A stretch of DNA of 64,000 bases from Caulobacteraceae bacterium. Lineage in GTDB: Bacteria; Pseudomonadota; Alphaproteobacteria; Caulobacterales; Aquidulcibacteraceae. The stretch spans positions 119,599 through 183,598 of the forward strand of contig JADJCG010000007.1 of assembly GCA_016703335.1 (NCBI GenBank), in the 5' to 3' direction. Position 1 is the stretch's first letter. Every line of letters begins with the position of its first letter. The position numbers and the translations under genes were made by a program. This document shows positions 46,683 through 55,040 of this stretch, one piece after another. The notes under the pieces are model-generated. The model did no database searches and was not told where the DNA came from. It saw only the letters and a list, made by a program, of their open reading frames with translations.

Positions 46683-48362
46683 CTAGCGCCGCGATGCTTC
46701 GCGGGCGGCGCGGAATTCGGAGGTCGCGCGCCATTCCGGCCAGCCGTTGCCATCGGCTAAACCATGGCCCACCGCGTAGAGCGCTTCGAGATCTTCGGCG
46801 CCGCCCGTCATGTCCCAAGCATCGGTCAGTTCGTCCGAGGGTTTGTGATAATTGTTGGCGACGTATTGCGCGCCAAGCTGACGCCCACGCTCGACACCGC
46901 CATCGACCATGTCGCTGCCGCGTGAGGTATAGAGCACCGGGATGCCCAACTGCGCGAAGTGCAGGTGGTCAGAGCGATAATAATAGCCAGCCTCCGGCGA
47001 AGAATCCGGCGCAACGCGACGGCCCTGCGCCTGGATCGCGGTGGTCAGCAGGTCGTCCATCTCACTTTGACCAAAGCCGCGCACTTCAATGTCGCGCGTG
47101 CGGCCGAAGCTGTTGATGCCGTCCATGTTGATCGCCGCAACCGTGTCACGCGGCGCAAATAGCGGGTGCTGCATGTAATAGAGCGCGCCCAGCAGGCCCT
47201 GCTCTTCCGCCGTCAATGCGATGAACGTCACGCTGCGCTCTGGCGCACCTTGCGCTGAGAAGCGGCGCGCGAGCTCGATGAGCGCGCTGACGCCCGTCGC
47301 GTTGTCGGAGGCGCCATTGCAGATGTCGTCGCCATCAACCGCCGGGCAATGACCGAGGTGATCCCAGTGAGCGGTGTAGATGATGCGCTCATCCGGACGC
47401 TGCGTGCCGCGCAGCGTGCCGACGACGTTGTAGGTCGTGCGCTGTTCAACGCGCGTTTCAAGCCGCATCGAGCCGTTGAGGTTCATGCGCACTGCGCGGA
47501 AGCCACGGCGTTGCGCGCGTGATTTCAGTTCGTTGAAATCCAGATTGGCGCGGCGGAATGTCTCCATCGCCACTTCGTTGGTGACCCAGCCTTCAAAGCC
47601 AGCACGACCGGCGCCGCGATCGTCGCGCACGATGTCCCAGCGCGCGCTGCCCGTTGACGATTGAATGACTGCCCACGGATACGCGGCAGGCGCCGTCTCA
47701 TGGATGATGATCGCTCCCGCGGCGCCCTGGCGACCCGCTTCTTCGAACTTGTAAGTCCAGCGGCCATAATAGGTCATGGCGCGGCCGCCGAAGCCGCGGT
47801 CGTCGCCCGTCTCGAAATCGGGATCGTTGATCAGGATCACGGCGATCTTACCGTGCATGTCGACGCCTTCGTAATCGTTCCAGCCAAGCTCCGGCGCGTT
47901 GATGCCGTAGCCAACGAACACGAGCGGCGCGTTCTGGATATCGACTGGCGAATCCACGCGGCGCGTCCAGGCCGAGAATTGCGTGGCGTAAGTGTAGTTG
48001 CGCGCGCCATCGCGGCCGGAGAGCGTCAGTGTCGGCGGCGTTGTCAGCGTTGCGGCGACCAGCGGCGTCTCTTGCACCCAAGAGCGCTGACCATTCGGCA
48101 GCGTCACGCCAGGCTCAAGACCAGCGGCGGCGTAAGCGCGCTCGATGTAGTCGATCGCAAGCCGCTCGCCTTCGGTCCCAGGCGCGCGGCCTTCAAACTG
48201 ATCTGACGCGAGCACGCGCACGTGCTCAATCAGAGCGGCCGATGAAAGCGGTGCGTGTTGAAACGCGGGAATGTCAGTCGCGGGCGCGGCGCTCTGCTGA
48301 TCTGACGTAGCGCACGCCGCGAGTGCGATCACACCTGCGGACAGGAGATGGCGTATATTCAT
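46683..48362 (-). CDS. Secreted M28-family zinc aminopeptidase, lipoprotein
   Basis: 559 residues. Signal with lipobox (IALAACATS), a PA-like insert (ADPDFETG.../GAAGAIIIHETAPAAYPW), then an M28 peptidase core: YTAHWDHLGHCP (zinc His), DNATGVSALIELARRF (Asp bridge), TAEEQGLLGALYYMQ (catalytic Glu and ligand Glu), NMDGINSFG and YRSDHLHFAQLGIPVLY. It probably cleaves peptides in the periplasm or at the cell surface. It is convergent with the zinc-ribbon operon. Confidence 0.95.
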   Translation of the reverse strand: MNIRHLLSAGVIALAACATSDQQSAAPATDIPAFQHAPLSSAALIEHVRVLASDQFEGRAPGTEGERLAIDYIERAYAAAGLEPGVTLPNGQRSWVQETPLVAATLTTPPTLTLSGRDGARNYTYATQFSAWTRRVDSPVDIQNAPLVFVGYGINAPELGWNDYEGVDMHGKIAVILINDPDFETGDDRGFGGRAMTYYGRWTYKFEEAGRQGAAGAIIIHETAPAAYPWAVIQSSTGSARWDIVRDDRGAGRAGFEGWVTNEVAMETFRRANLDFNELKSRAQRRGFRAVRMNLNGSMRLETRVEQRTTYNVVGTLRGTQRPDERIIYTAHWDHLGHCPAVDGDDICNGASDNATGVSALIELARRFSAQGAPERSVTFIALTAEEQGLLGALYYMQHPLFAPRDTVAAINMDGINSFGRTRDIEVRGFGQSEMDDLLTTAIQAQGRRVAPDSSPEAGYYYRSDHLHFAQLGIPVLYTSRGSDMVDGGVERGRQLGAQYVANNYHKPSDELTDAWDMTGGAEDLEALYAVGHGLADGNGWPEWRATSEFRAAREASRR

Positions 48363-48500
48363 GAAGCGTCCCCGAATGACTTGTGGAGACCTTAGGCGCT
48401 TGAACGCCGGCTGCTCAACCCTTGTTTGGATCGCGCCAAACCTTGACGGCAGCGATCAACACAGCCGGAGCAGGCGAGCGCCAGTGTTCGGAGCAAACCC

Positions 48501-48653
48501 TCAGCACTCAAAACCCCGGAAAGCGTGCGCGACTCTGCCAAACATGCGGATACCCCGAACAAGCACAAATACCGCCATCGCGAACAATCCGAAATACGCA
48601 AGCAATCCTAGCACTACTCCGCACCGAACAAACATTGCGCGCTTTTGGTTCAT
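48501..48653 (-). CDS. Small membrane protein downstream of the reductase gene (50 aa)
   Basis: Starts ATG at 48653, six bases after the reductase stop: MNQKRAMFVR, one hydrophobic helix (GVVLGLLAYFGLFAMAVFVL) and a basic C-terminal end. It fits the positive-inside rule and continues the same transcript. The remaining bases between here and the M28 gene (48363-48500) show no gene. No family is recognised. Confidence 0.55.
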   Translation of the reverse strand: MNQKRAMFVRCGVVLGLLAYFGLFAMAVFVLVRGIRMFGRVAHAFRGFEC

Positions 48654-48659
48654 CGGTAC

Positions 48660-49719
48660 TCAGCTCACACCAAGCTTCCTCTGCAGGTCCGTCGACGACG
48701 TCGTGTAGAGGAACACCAGTCGCTCGCCCGGCCGCGCGACTTTGAACGCCGCCTGCGCCATTAGCGCGCCTTCGTGAAAGCCGCTCAGGATGAGCTTCAG
48801 CTTGCCTGGATACGTGTTGATGTCGCCGATGGCGAAGATGCCCGGCTCGCTGGTTTGGAAACTTCTCGGTGTCAACCGGGATCAGGTTCTCGTTGAGGTT
48901 CAGCCCGAAGTCGGCGATCGGGCCGAGCTTCATGGTGAGACCGTAGAACGCCAAGAGATCATTGCAGGCGATGTCGTACGCGCCTTTTTCCTTGGTGTGG
49001 CAGTTGATGGCCGAGATCTGGCCGTCGGCGCCAGTAACGCCCTTCAGATCAGCAATCTCCAGTCGCACTTTGCCTTCGGCAACGAGCTGTCGCATCTGCG
49101 CCACCGAGTGTGGCGCGGCGCGGAAATCGTCGCGGCGGTGAATGAGCGTCGTGCTCTTGGCGATCGGTTGAAGATAAAGCGTCCAATCGAGCGCGCTGTC
49201 GCCGCCACCCGCAATCACGATGTCGCGGCCTCGGAAGCGCTCCATCTGGCGCACCGCATAATGCACGCTCGTGCCTTCGAACGCTTCGATACCTTCGATC
49301 TTCGGCTTACGCGGCACGAACGAACCACCGCCTGCAGCGATGACGAGCACCGACGCCGTGATCGTGGTGCCGAGTTCGGTGCGGAGTTTGAACTTGCCGT
49401 CCGGCAAGCGCTCAAGCGACTCCGCCATTTGCTGCAAATGGAACGTCGGCTTGAACGGCGCGATCTGCTGCATGAGCGCGTCGGTGAGGCCTTGGCCAGT
49501 GACAACGGGCAAGCCTGGAACGTCGTAGATCGGCTTTTCCGGATAAAGCTCAGCGCATTGGCCGCCCGGACGATCAAGTACGTCAACGACGTGCGATTTG
49601 AGATCAAGCAAGCCCAACTCGAACACCGCAAAGAGCCCAACAGGCCCAGCGCCGACGATGATCACGTCGGTTTCGTAGGCTTCGCCGGCTGGTGCGGAGA
49701 CCGGCTTTTCGTTGCTCAT
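48660..49719 (-). CDS. Ferredoxin/flavodoxin-NADP+ reductase, TrxB-like type (frameshifted near 48,860)
   Basis: Start MSNEKPVSAP at 49719; an in-frame ATG 17 codons earlier is weaker. FAD motif DVIIVGAGPVGLFAVFELG, then PGGQCAELYPEKPIYDVPG, NADP motif DIVIAGGGDSALDWTLYL, and, after a frame change in the TTT run at 48859, FQTSEPGIFAIGDINTYPG, ILSGFHEGALMAQAAF and an end near LVFLYTTSS. This is the type II (TrxB-like) FNR that lacks a redox-active cysteine pair and recharges ferredoxin or flavodoxin from NADPH. ~353 residues. Confidence 0.92.
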
Positions 49720-49865
49720 CTCAATGCTCTCCCGAAGCGGCTTTTGCGGCGCGCCATGCGGCTTGTCCACCGCCGCTAGGTCAATTTAGGCATGCGCGTG
49801 CGCAGGCGCACCGCAACATGGCATCGCACCTCGACCTTCCGGCGTACGGACGCTAGGCACGGAGC

Positions 49866-50708
49866 ATGATCGCTAACCCTGCCAAGCTCGCGGTATTTAT
49901 AGTAAGCCTCGCGCTGGGCGCCTGCGCGCCAACAAACGCGCCCGCGCTAGAGGGCTCGTTGTTCGCCGCAGAACCCGGCCCGGCACTGCGTCTGCCGGAT
50001 CGCCTGCGCGAAATTTCGGGGCTCGCCGTCTCGCCCGATGGCCGCCTGTTCGCGCACGACGACGAAATTGGCGTCATCTACGAGCTCAATGCGGCCGACG
50101 GGCAAATCGTCAAATCGTTCGCGCTTGGCGAGGAGACTGTCACCGGCGACTTCGAAGGCCTCACAATCACGCCCGCCGGCGAGTTCTGGCTGACCACCAG
50201 CAAGGGCAAACTCTATCGCTTTCGCGAAGGCGCAGACCGGGCAAATGTCCCGTTTGAGCGCTTCAATGCTGGCGTGGAGGACGATTGCGAGGTCGAAGGC
50301 GTGGCTTATTCGGCGTCTACAGAAAGTCTCATTCTCGCCTGCAAGCGTGGTTACGGTCGCGACATGGAAGACGTGGCGGCCTTGCGCGTTTGGACCATCG
50401 GCGGTGGCGCTGCGACCGCTTGGGGCGAAACGCGCCGCGACTATGCTGCAGCCGCGCAGGTGAGCAGGTTTCAGCCGTCGGACATCACAATCGACCCAGG
50501 CACCGGGCGCATTCTGCTGCTCTCATCAGGCAATGCGGCTTTGATCGAGCTCTCGCCGGCAGGTGACGTCGTTTCAGCACGCGCGCTCGGCGGACGCCGC
50601 CATCCGCAGGCCGAGGGCCTAGCCGTCTTGCCGGACGGTTCTCTGATCATCTCGGACGAAGGGCGCAATGACCACGCGCTGCTTTCACGCTATGCACGGA
50701 TCCCATGA
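49866..50708 (+). CDS. SdiA-regulated-type beta-propeller lipoprotein
   Basis: 280 residues. Signal with lipobox (LALGACAP), then DRLREISGLAVSPDGRLFAH, DFEGLTITPAGEFWLTTSKG, GYGRDMEDVAALRVW and RHPQAEGLAVLPDGSLIISD, as in the SdiA-regulated / esterase-like propeller family. Likely an envelope lipoprotein of unknown ligand. It overlaps the next gene by four bases (ATGA). Confidence 0.85.
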   Translation: MIANPAKLAVFIVSLALGACAPTNAPALEGSLFAAEPGPALRLPDRLREISGLAVSPDGRLFAHDDEIGVIYELNAADGQIVKSFALGEETVTGDFEGLTITPAGEFWLTTSKGKLYRFREGADRANVPFERFNAGVEDDCEVEGVAYSASTESLILACKRGYGRDMEDVAALRVWTIGGGAATAWGETRRDYAAAAQVSRFQPSDITIDPGTGRILLLSSGNAALIELSPAGDVVSARALGGRRHPQAEGLAVLPDGSLIISDEGRNDHALLSRYARIP

Positions 50709-51856
50709 CGACATTGCTTCGCTCCCTCGCCGCCATATTCGCGCTGATCCTCGCGATCGCGACCCCTGCTTCCGCAGCCGCACAAACGCGGCCTGAATGG
50801 GACGGCGTCGAGCGCATCGTCGCCATCGCCGACCTTGAAGGTGACTACGACAAGTTCGTCGACATGCTGCGCACGTCGAACCTGATCGATGCGCAGAACA
50901 ACTGGACCGGCGGCCGCACGCATCTCGTGCAATTGGGCGACATCCCTGATCGCGGGCCGAACACGCGCATGATCCTAGATTTGTTGATGCGTCTTGAGCC
51001 GCAAGCACAGCGCGCGGGTGGCTACGCGCACGCACTTATCGGCAATCACGAAGCCATGAATATGGAAGGCGATCTGCGCTACACCGATCCGCGCGAATTT
51101 GCGGCCTTCGCCACCTCGCGTTCAACACGCACGCGCAACCAATACTACCAGCAAGTCGTGCGCGCGATGAGGCGCAATCCCCCGGCAAACGGCCTGCCAG
51201 TGTTCGACGCCGCCTATCGGCGGCAATGGGATCAAGAACATCCATTGGGCTGGGTTGAACACCGCCAGGCGTGGGCGCCGACCGGTCATTACGGCCGCTG
51301 GATCGCCACCCACGACGCCGTGATCCGTATCAACGATACACTCTTTCTCCACGCTGGCCTGGGCCCGAATTTCGCAGCAGCGCGGCGCGATCTCATGAAC
51401 GACGACGTCCGCACTGGCGTCCGCAACCAAACCGCACGGACTTACCCGGACATCGTCCCCGATCAGCAAGGCCCGCTTTGGTATCGCGGCCTCTCGCAAA
51501 ATGCCGAAGCTAGCGAAGAAGCGAACCTCAATGCGATTCTCACGGCTCAGGGCGTCCGGCGCATCATCGTTGGGCACACCAAAGTAACATCGACCGTGCT
51601 GCCGCGCTTTAATGGCCGTGTTCTAATTGCCGATATCGCCGTGCCGCGCGGCCACTCGGACCCGCACGCCTTTCTCATCATGGAGAACGGCCAATGGACC
51701 ACTACCCACCGCGGCCAACGCGTGCCTGTGAACGATCTCTCAGCGCCCGGCGCCACCTGCGATTATTTGCGCCAGATCGCGGCGCTGGATAACAACGCCG
51801 GTCCGGTCGCCGAACTGGTCGGCGCCCAATGCGCAACGGCGCCGGCCGCTAACTAG
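50705..51856 (+). CDS. Secreted calcineurin-like (Shewanella-like) phosphoesterase
   Basis: 383 residues with an N-terminal signal (LLRSLAAIFALILAIATPASA). The metal-binding motifs are D-x-E-G-D (IADLEGDYDKF), GDIPDRGPNT, GNHEAMNM and IVGHTKV, matching calcineurin-like phosphatases of the Shewanella-like type. DLEGD replaces the usual D-x-H of motif I, as in this subgroup. Secreted, probably periplasmic. Its stop overlaps the convergent neighbour's stop by eight bases. Confidence 0.92.
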   Translation: MTTLLRSLAAIFALILAIATPASAAAQTRPEWDGVERIVAIADLEGDYDKFVDMLRTSNLIDAQNNWTGGRTHLVQLGDIPDRGPNTRMILDLLMRLEPQAQRAGGYAHALIGNHEAMNMEGDLRYTDPREFAAFATSRSTRTRNQYYQQVVRAMRRNPPANGLPVFDAAYRRQWDQEHPLGWVEHRQAWAPTGHYGRWIATHDAVIRINDTLFLHAGLGPNFAAARRDLMNDDVRTGVRNQTARTYPDIVPDQQGPLWYRGLSQNAEASEEANLNAILTAQGVRRIIVGHTKVTSTVLPRFNGRVLIADIAVPRGHSDPHAFLIMENGQWTTTHRGQRVPVNDLSAPGATCDYLRQIAALDNNAGPVAELVGAQCATAPAAN

Positions 51857-52895
51857 CGCCGCGGCACTCGTCGATGACGTTGCGCTGGAAGCGCTGCGGG
51901 TTGTCAAGGATCTCGTAGAAATCCTCGATGTATCGCCGCGCCGCGGTGCGCCGCGCTTCCGACAGCCGCGTCTCGCCATTGATGATCGCGTAAATCCGCT
52001 CGCGCCGTGAGCGGAAGAGTTCCGCCGCAGCCTGCGTTTGTGCGTTGTAGCGGCAATAGCCACGAAAAACGCGTTGCCGAACGTTCGGCGTATTGAAGCT
52101 CGCAGGCGGCGTCGCGTACGGCGCGTTCACGAAGCCTGAAAAGTCAAAATCATACGGCACCGGCACGACGTTCTCGCGGCTCGTCGCGGACGCGGCCATG
52201 AGCTTGCCGTTGTGGCAGCAGTCCTCGCCCGCCGTACCTTCGACCATGTCCCAGTCAAGATTGCCGATCATGAACTGGAAAAGGCCAACGATCGCGGCCT
52301 GCTCTGGATCAAGCTGCGTTGAAGCGACTTCACGCGTCTGAACTTCAAGCTCAACCCGACGATTGCGGCGCGCCAGATCGCCCATGTCTTCAATCAAAAA
52401 ATTAAACTGCGTCTCTTCGCGCCGGCGGTTGCCGCTGTCGCGATACGTGACGCGCACGGGGCGCACGCGCAGGCTGAGCGGGGTGAGTTCGTTGTAGAGC
52501 CGATAGGTGGTGTATTCGAGCACGGTGAGTTGCTCGTAGCTCGCGCCAGGCCGGCAGCGCGTCACAAGCTTCAGCCTGTTCTGCCCCTGCATGATCGTGC
52601 CTTGGCGTTCGCCGCTCAGATTGATGCGCAGCGGCGGAAACTGGCAGATGCCGAGCGTGCGGCGCGAGAAGCCGCGCGGCGACAGCTCCATGTCGAAACG
52701 GGCGTTGTCCACGGTTAGCACCGCAGGCACTGGATCAGTGTTACGCGCTGCACGGCGCACGAGGTCGCCCAGCGGCCCTTCGATCACCATCGGTAGTTCA
52801 GTGTCGTCAGCGAACAGGCGTGTTTGCGCAGAGACCGGCGCGGCAACACACAACGCGGCGAGCCCCATGATCGCCGCAACCCAAGTCTTCCCCAT
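51849..52895 (-). CDS. Secreted protein of unknown function with kinase-like HN...DFD motifs
   Basis: 348 residues from the ATG at 52895 (ribosome site GGGAGG). Signal peptide (TWVAAIMGLAALCVAAPVSA). Mature part: AARNTDPVPAVLTVDNARF, LRINLSGERQGTIMQGQNRL, YNELTPLSLRVRPVRVTYRD, and FMIGNLDWDMVEGTAGEDCC followed by HNGKLM and VPYDFDFSGFVNAPYA. The N-D-W ... H-N ... D-F-D layout recalls secreted CotH/FAM20-like kinase folds, but that is a guess from short motifs. It stands alone between two unrelated genes. Confidence 0.75.
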   Translation of the reverse strand: MGKTWVAAIMGLAALCVAAPVSAQTRLFADDTELPMVIEGPLGDLVRRAARNTDPVPAVLTVDNARFDMELSPRGFSRRTLGICQFPPLRINLSGERQGTIMQGQNRLKLVTRCRPGASYEQLTVLEYTTYRLYNELTPLSLRVRPVRVTYRDSGNRRREETQFNFLIEDMGDLARRNRRVELEVQTREVASTQLDPEQAAIVGLFQFMIGNLDWDMVEGTAGEDCCHNGKLMAASATSRENVVPVPYDFDFSGFVNAPYATPPASFNTPNVRQRVFRGYCRYNAQTQAAAELFRSRRERIYAIINGETRLSEARRTAARRYIEDFYEILDNPQRFQRNVIDECRGAS

Positions 52896-52920
52896 CGCCG
52901 CCTCCCGCACGCGTCGCCCT

Positions 52921-53011
52921 GGCGCCACCTTACGGAAGATTGGCGTTAGGTGAAGCGGCAAGCGCGGCTTGCGGCGCCTGGACGCCGCCTCCAGGCCCGC
53001 CCGTCGGCGGG
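52921..53011 (+). ncRNA. Structured 5' leader (three tandem perfect hairpins) of the sphingosine-1-phosphate-lyase-like gene
   Basis: Three perfect hairpins follow each other: GCAAGC/GCTTGC (52958-52972), GCCTGGA/TCCAGGC (52976-52996) and CCCGCC/GGCGGG (52996-53011). Upstream, ACCT (52927) can pair with AGGT (52948), and GGCGCC recurs at 52921 and 52973, enclosing the first hairpin. The gene's ribosome site (GGAGGAAG) lies ~45 bases downstream. This looks like a folded leader or riboswitch-type element, though GC-rich DNA makes chance hairpins common; no known class is recognised. Confidence 0.45.
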
Positions 53012-53065
53012 TTGTGCGAGCCGCAGGGTCGTGCTTGGTGCGAAGAAAAGCGGGAGGAAGCCAAA

Positions 53066-54292
53066 ATGTCGTCAGCTCTGCCCGAACACGGCGCCCCATG
53101 GAGCGAAGTTGAGCCGCGCCTGCGAGACCTTGGCAAAGGCGACGTCAAATGGCGCGATGGCCGCACCGGCATGTACATTTTCAACGCCGGCCCAGAAGTC
53201 GAGCAGGTGCAGAAGGCCGCCTACGCCATGTTCTCGTCCGAGAATGGACTGGGGCCCGCGGCGTTTCCGAGCTTGGCGCAGATGGAGCGCGAAGTGGTGG
53301 CCGCAGGCCTCTCACTCCTCAATGCACCGCCCGGCGCAGCTGGCGCGATGACGAGCGGCGGCACCGATTCCATTTTCCTGGCCATCAAAACCGCAAGAGA
53401 TCACGCACGCGCAAAGCGCGGACTGAACGGCGCGTTGAATATCGTCGCGCCTGCCTCCGTGCATCCCGCCTTCGACAAGGCTTGCATGGTAATGGACATC
53501 GAGCTGCGTCGCATCCCGGTGAAAGACTATCTGGCTGACGTCGCCGCGATGGAGGTCGCGACCGACGCAAACACACTGATGATCGTCGGCTCGGCGCCAT
53601 GTTTTCCGTTCGGCTTGATCGATCCGATCGAAGCGCTTGGCGAAGTCGCGGAACGCAAAGGCCTGTGGCTGCACGTCGATGCCTGCGTTGGCGCCTACAT
53701 CGCGCCGTTCGTACGCATGAACGGCGCGCAATTGCCGGCGTTCGACTTCTCCGTGCCCGCCGTATCGTCAATGTCCGGTGATCTGCACAAATACGGTTAC
53801 GCCTCCAAAGGCGCATCGACCGTGTTCTTCCGCAGCGAAGCCCTGAAGGAGTTTATGACGTTCGACGCCGGTCCATGGCCGCTCGGGCGAATGATCACGC
53901 CCTCACTCTCAGGCACGCGGCCAGGTGGCGCAATTTCGTCGGCTTGGGCGGTGATGCAACATCTCGGCATCGACGGTTATCGCCAGAAGCAAGGCGAGGG
54001 CACGCAGGCGCGCGAGAAGATCGAAGCGGGCGTTAAGCGGCTTGGCTTTGAGGTGCTGGGCCGGCCGCAGCTCGGCATTGTCGCGTTCGCGCATCCGAAG
54101 ATCGATGCGCTTCGCATCTACGCGCAAATGCATCATCGCGGCTGGTTCACCGCGGCGCTGATCGAGCCGCACGCGCTGCACCTTATGCTGTCGCCGAAGC
54201 ATAACGAAGTCGCGCACGAATACTTGGCCGATCTAGAAGCCTCGCTCGGCGCAGTATCCGAAGAACAATTTACTCCAAAGTATGCAGGCTAG
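53066..54292 (+). CDS. PLP-dependent sphingosine-1-phosphate lyase-like / group II decarboxylase
   Basis: 408 residues from the ATG at 53066 with ribosome site GGAGGAAG; an upstream extension is not supported. Seen: GAMTSGGTDSIFLAIKTARD, GLWLHVDACVGAYIAPF, and the PLP lysine in SGDLHKYGYASKG (K242), plus TPSLSGTRPGGAISSAW. This matches the S1P-lyase/glutamate-decarboxylase fold; in bacteria such enzymes cleave phosphorylated sphingoid bases or similar aldol substrates. Caulobacter-type organisms make sphingolipids, so the role is plausible, but not shown. It is followed after three bases by a DsbA-fold isomerase gene. Confidence 0.9.
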   Translation: MSSALPEHGAPWSEVEPRLRDLGKGDVKWRDGRTGMYIFNAGPEVEQVQKAAYAMFSSENGLGPAAFPSLAQMEREVVAAGLSLLNAPPGAAGAMTSGGTDSIFLAIKTARDHARAKRGLNGALNIVAPASVHPAFDKACMVMDIELRRIPVKDYLADVAAMEVATDANTLMIVGSAPCFPFGLIDPIEALGEVAERKGLWLHVDACVGAYIAPFVRMNGAQLPAFDFSVPAVSSMSGDLHKYGYASKGASTVFFRSEALKEFMTFDAGPWPLGRMITPSLSGTRPGGAISSAWAVMQHLGIDGYRQKQGEGTQAREKIEAGVKRLGFEVLGRPQLGIVAFAHPKIDALRIYAQMHHRGWFTAALIEPHALHLMLSPKHNEVAHEYLADLEASLGAVSEEQFTPKYAG

Positions 54293-54295
54293 CCG

Positions 54296-54944
54296 ATGAC
54301 GCTTGAGTTCGATTACTACTTCTCGTTCCGCAGCCCCTATTCTTACTTGGCCGCGCCGCAGGTCGAAGAGCTAATCGCGCGTTACGATATGAAGCCGCGC
54401 ATGCGCATCGTGACGCCGATCGCGATCCGCATTCAGCTTCTTCAAGAGCGTGAACCCGCTTTGGCCGCCCTATTTGCTGCGCGACACGTTCCGCATCTCA
54501 CAGATGCACAACATTCCTTATCGCTGGCCGCGCCCTGATCCGATCATCATGGATATCGCCAGTGGCGAGGTCGCGGCCGAGCAGCCCTACATCCACCGCG
54601 TCAGCCGCATGGCCGTCGCTGCCGCGCACGCCGGGCGCGGCTTTGAATTCGCACGCCGCGCCTCGCACAAGATTTGGTCCGGTGAGGTCGAAGCTTGGCA
54701 CGAGGGCGACCACCTCGCCAACGCCGCTACCGAAGCCGGCCTCGACGCTGGCGCAATCGAGGCGAAGGTCCGTGACGACGGTGAAGCAATCGCAGCCGAG
54801 ATCGCACAAAACGAGGCCGATCAGCGCAACGCTGGCCACTGGGGCGTGCCACTGTTCGTGTTCCAGCACGAACCCTTCTTTGGCCAAGATCGCCTGGATC
54901 ATTTGATCTGGCGCATGAAGCAGACCGGCCTCACCGAGCGTTAG
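54296..54944 (+). CDS. DsbA-fold 2-hydroxychromene-2-carboxylate isomerase-like protein (frameshifted near 54,435)
   Basis: Starts MTLEFDYYFSFRSPYSYLAA, the hallmark of the HCCA-isomerase/DsbA family. After IAIRI the frame shifts; the other reads VNPLWPPYLLRDTFRISQ, RVSRMAVAAAHAGRGFEFA, KIWSGEVEAWHE and GVPLFVFQHEPFFGQDRLD (the C-terminal thioredoxin-fold cis-Pro loop). One extra base near 54435 explains it. ~215 residues. It may act with the preceding lyase or in glutathione-dependent aromatic metabolism. Confidence 0.9.
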
Positions 54945-55040
54945 TCGCAAATCGGCGGCGCTTCGCAGCACCTCGCGGAGATGTGTTTGGCATCGCGCGA
55001 GTTCACGGCCGTTGATGCGAGCAATAACTCGGGATTCGAT

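Noticed and set aside
48392..48601. A 69-residue frame overlapping the small membrane peptide downstream of the reductase
   Set aside because: Another frame in the same place gives a coherent membrane peptide starting six bases after the reductase; this one has no hydrophobic helix or ribosome site.
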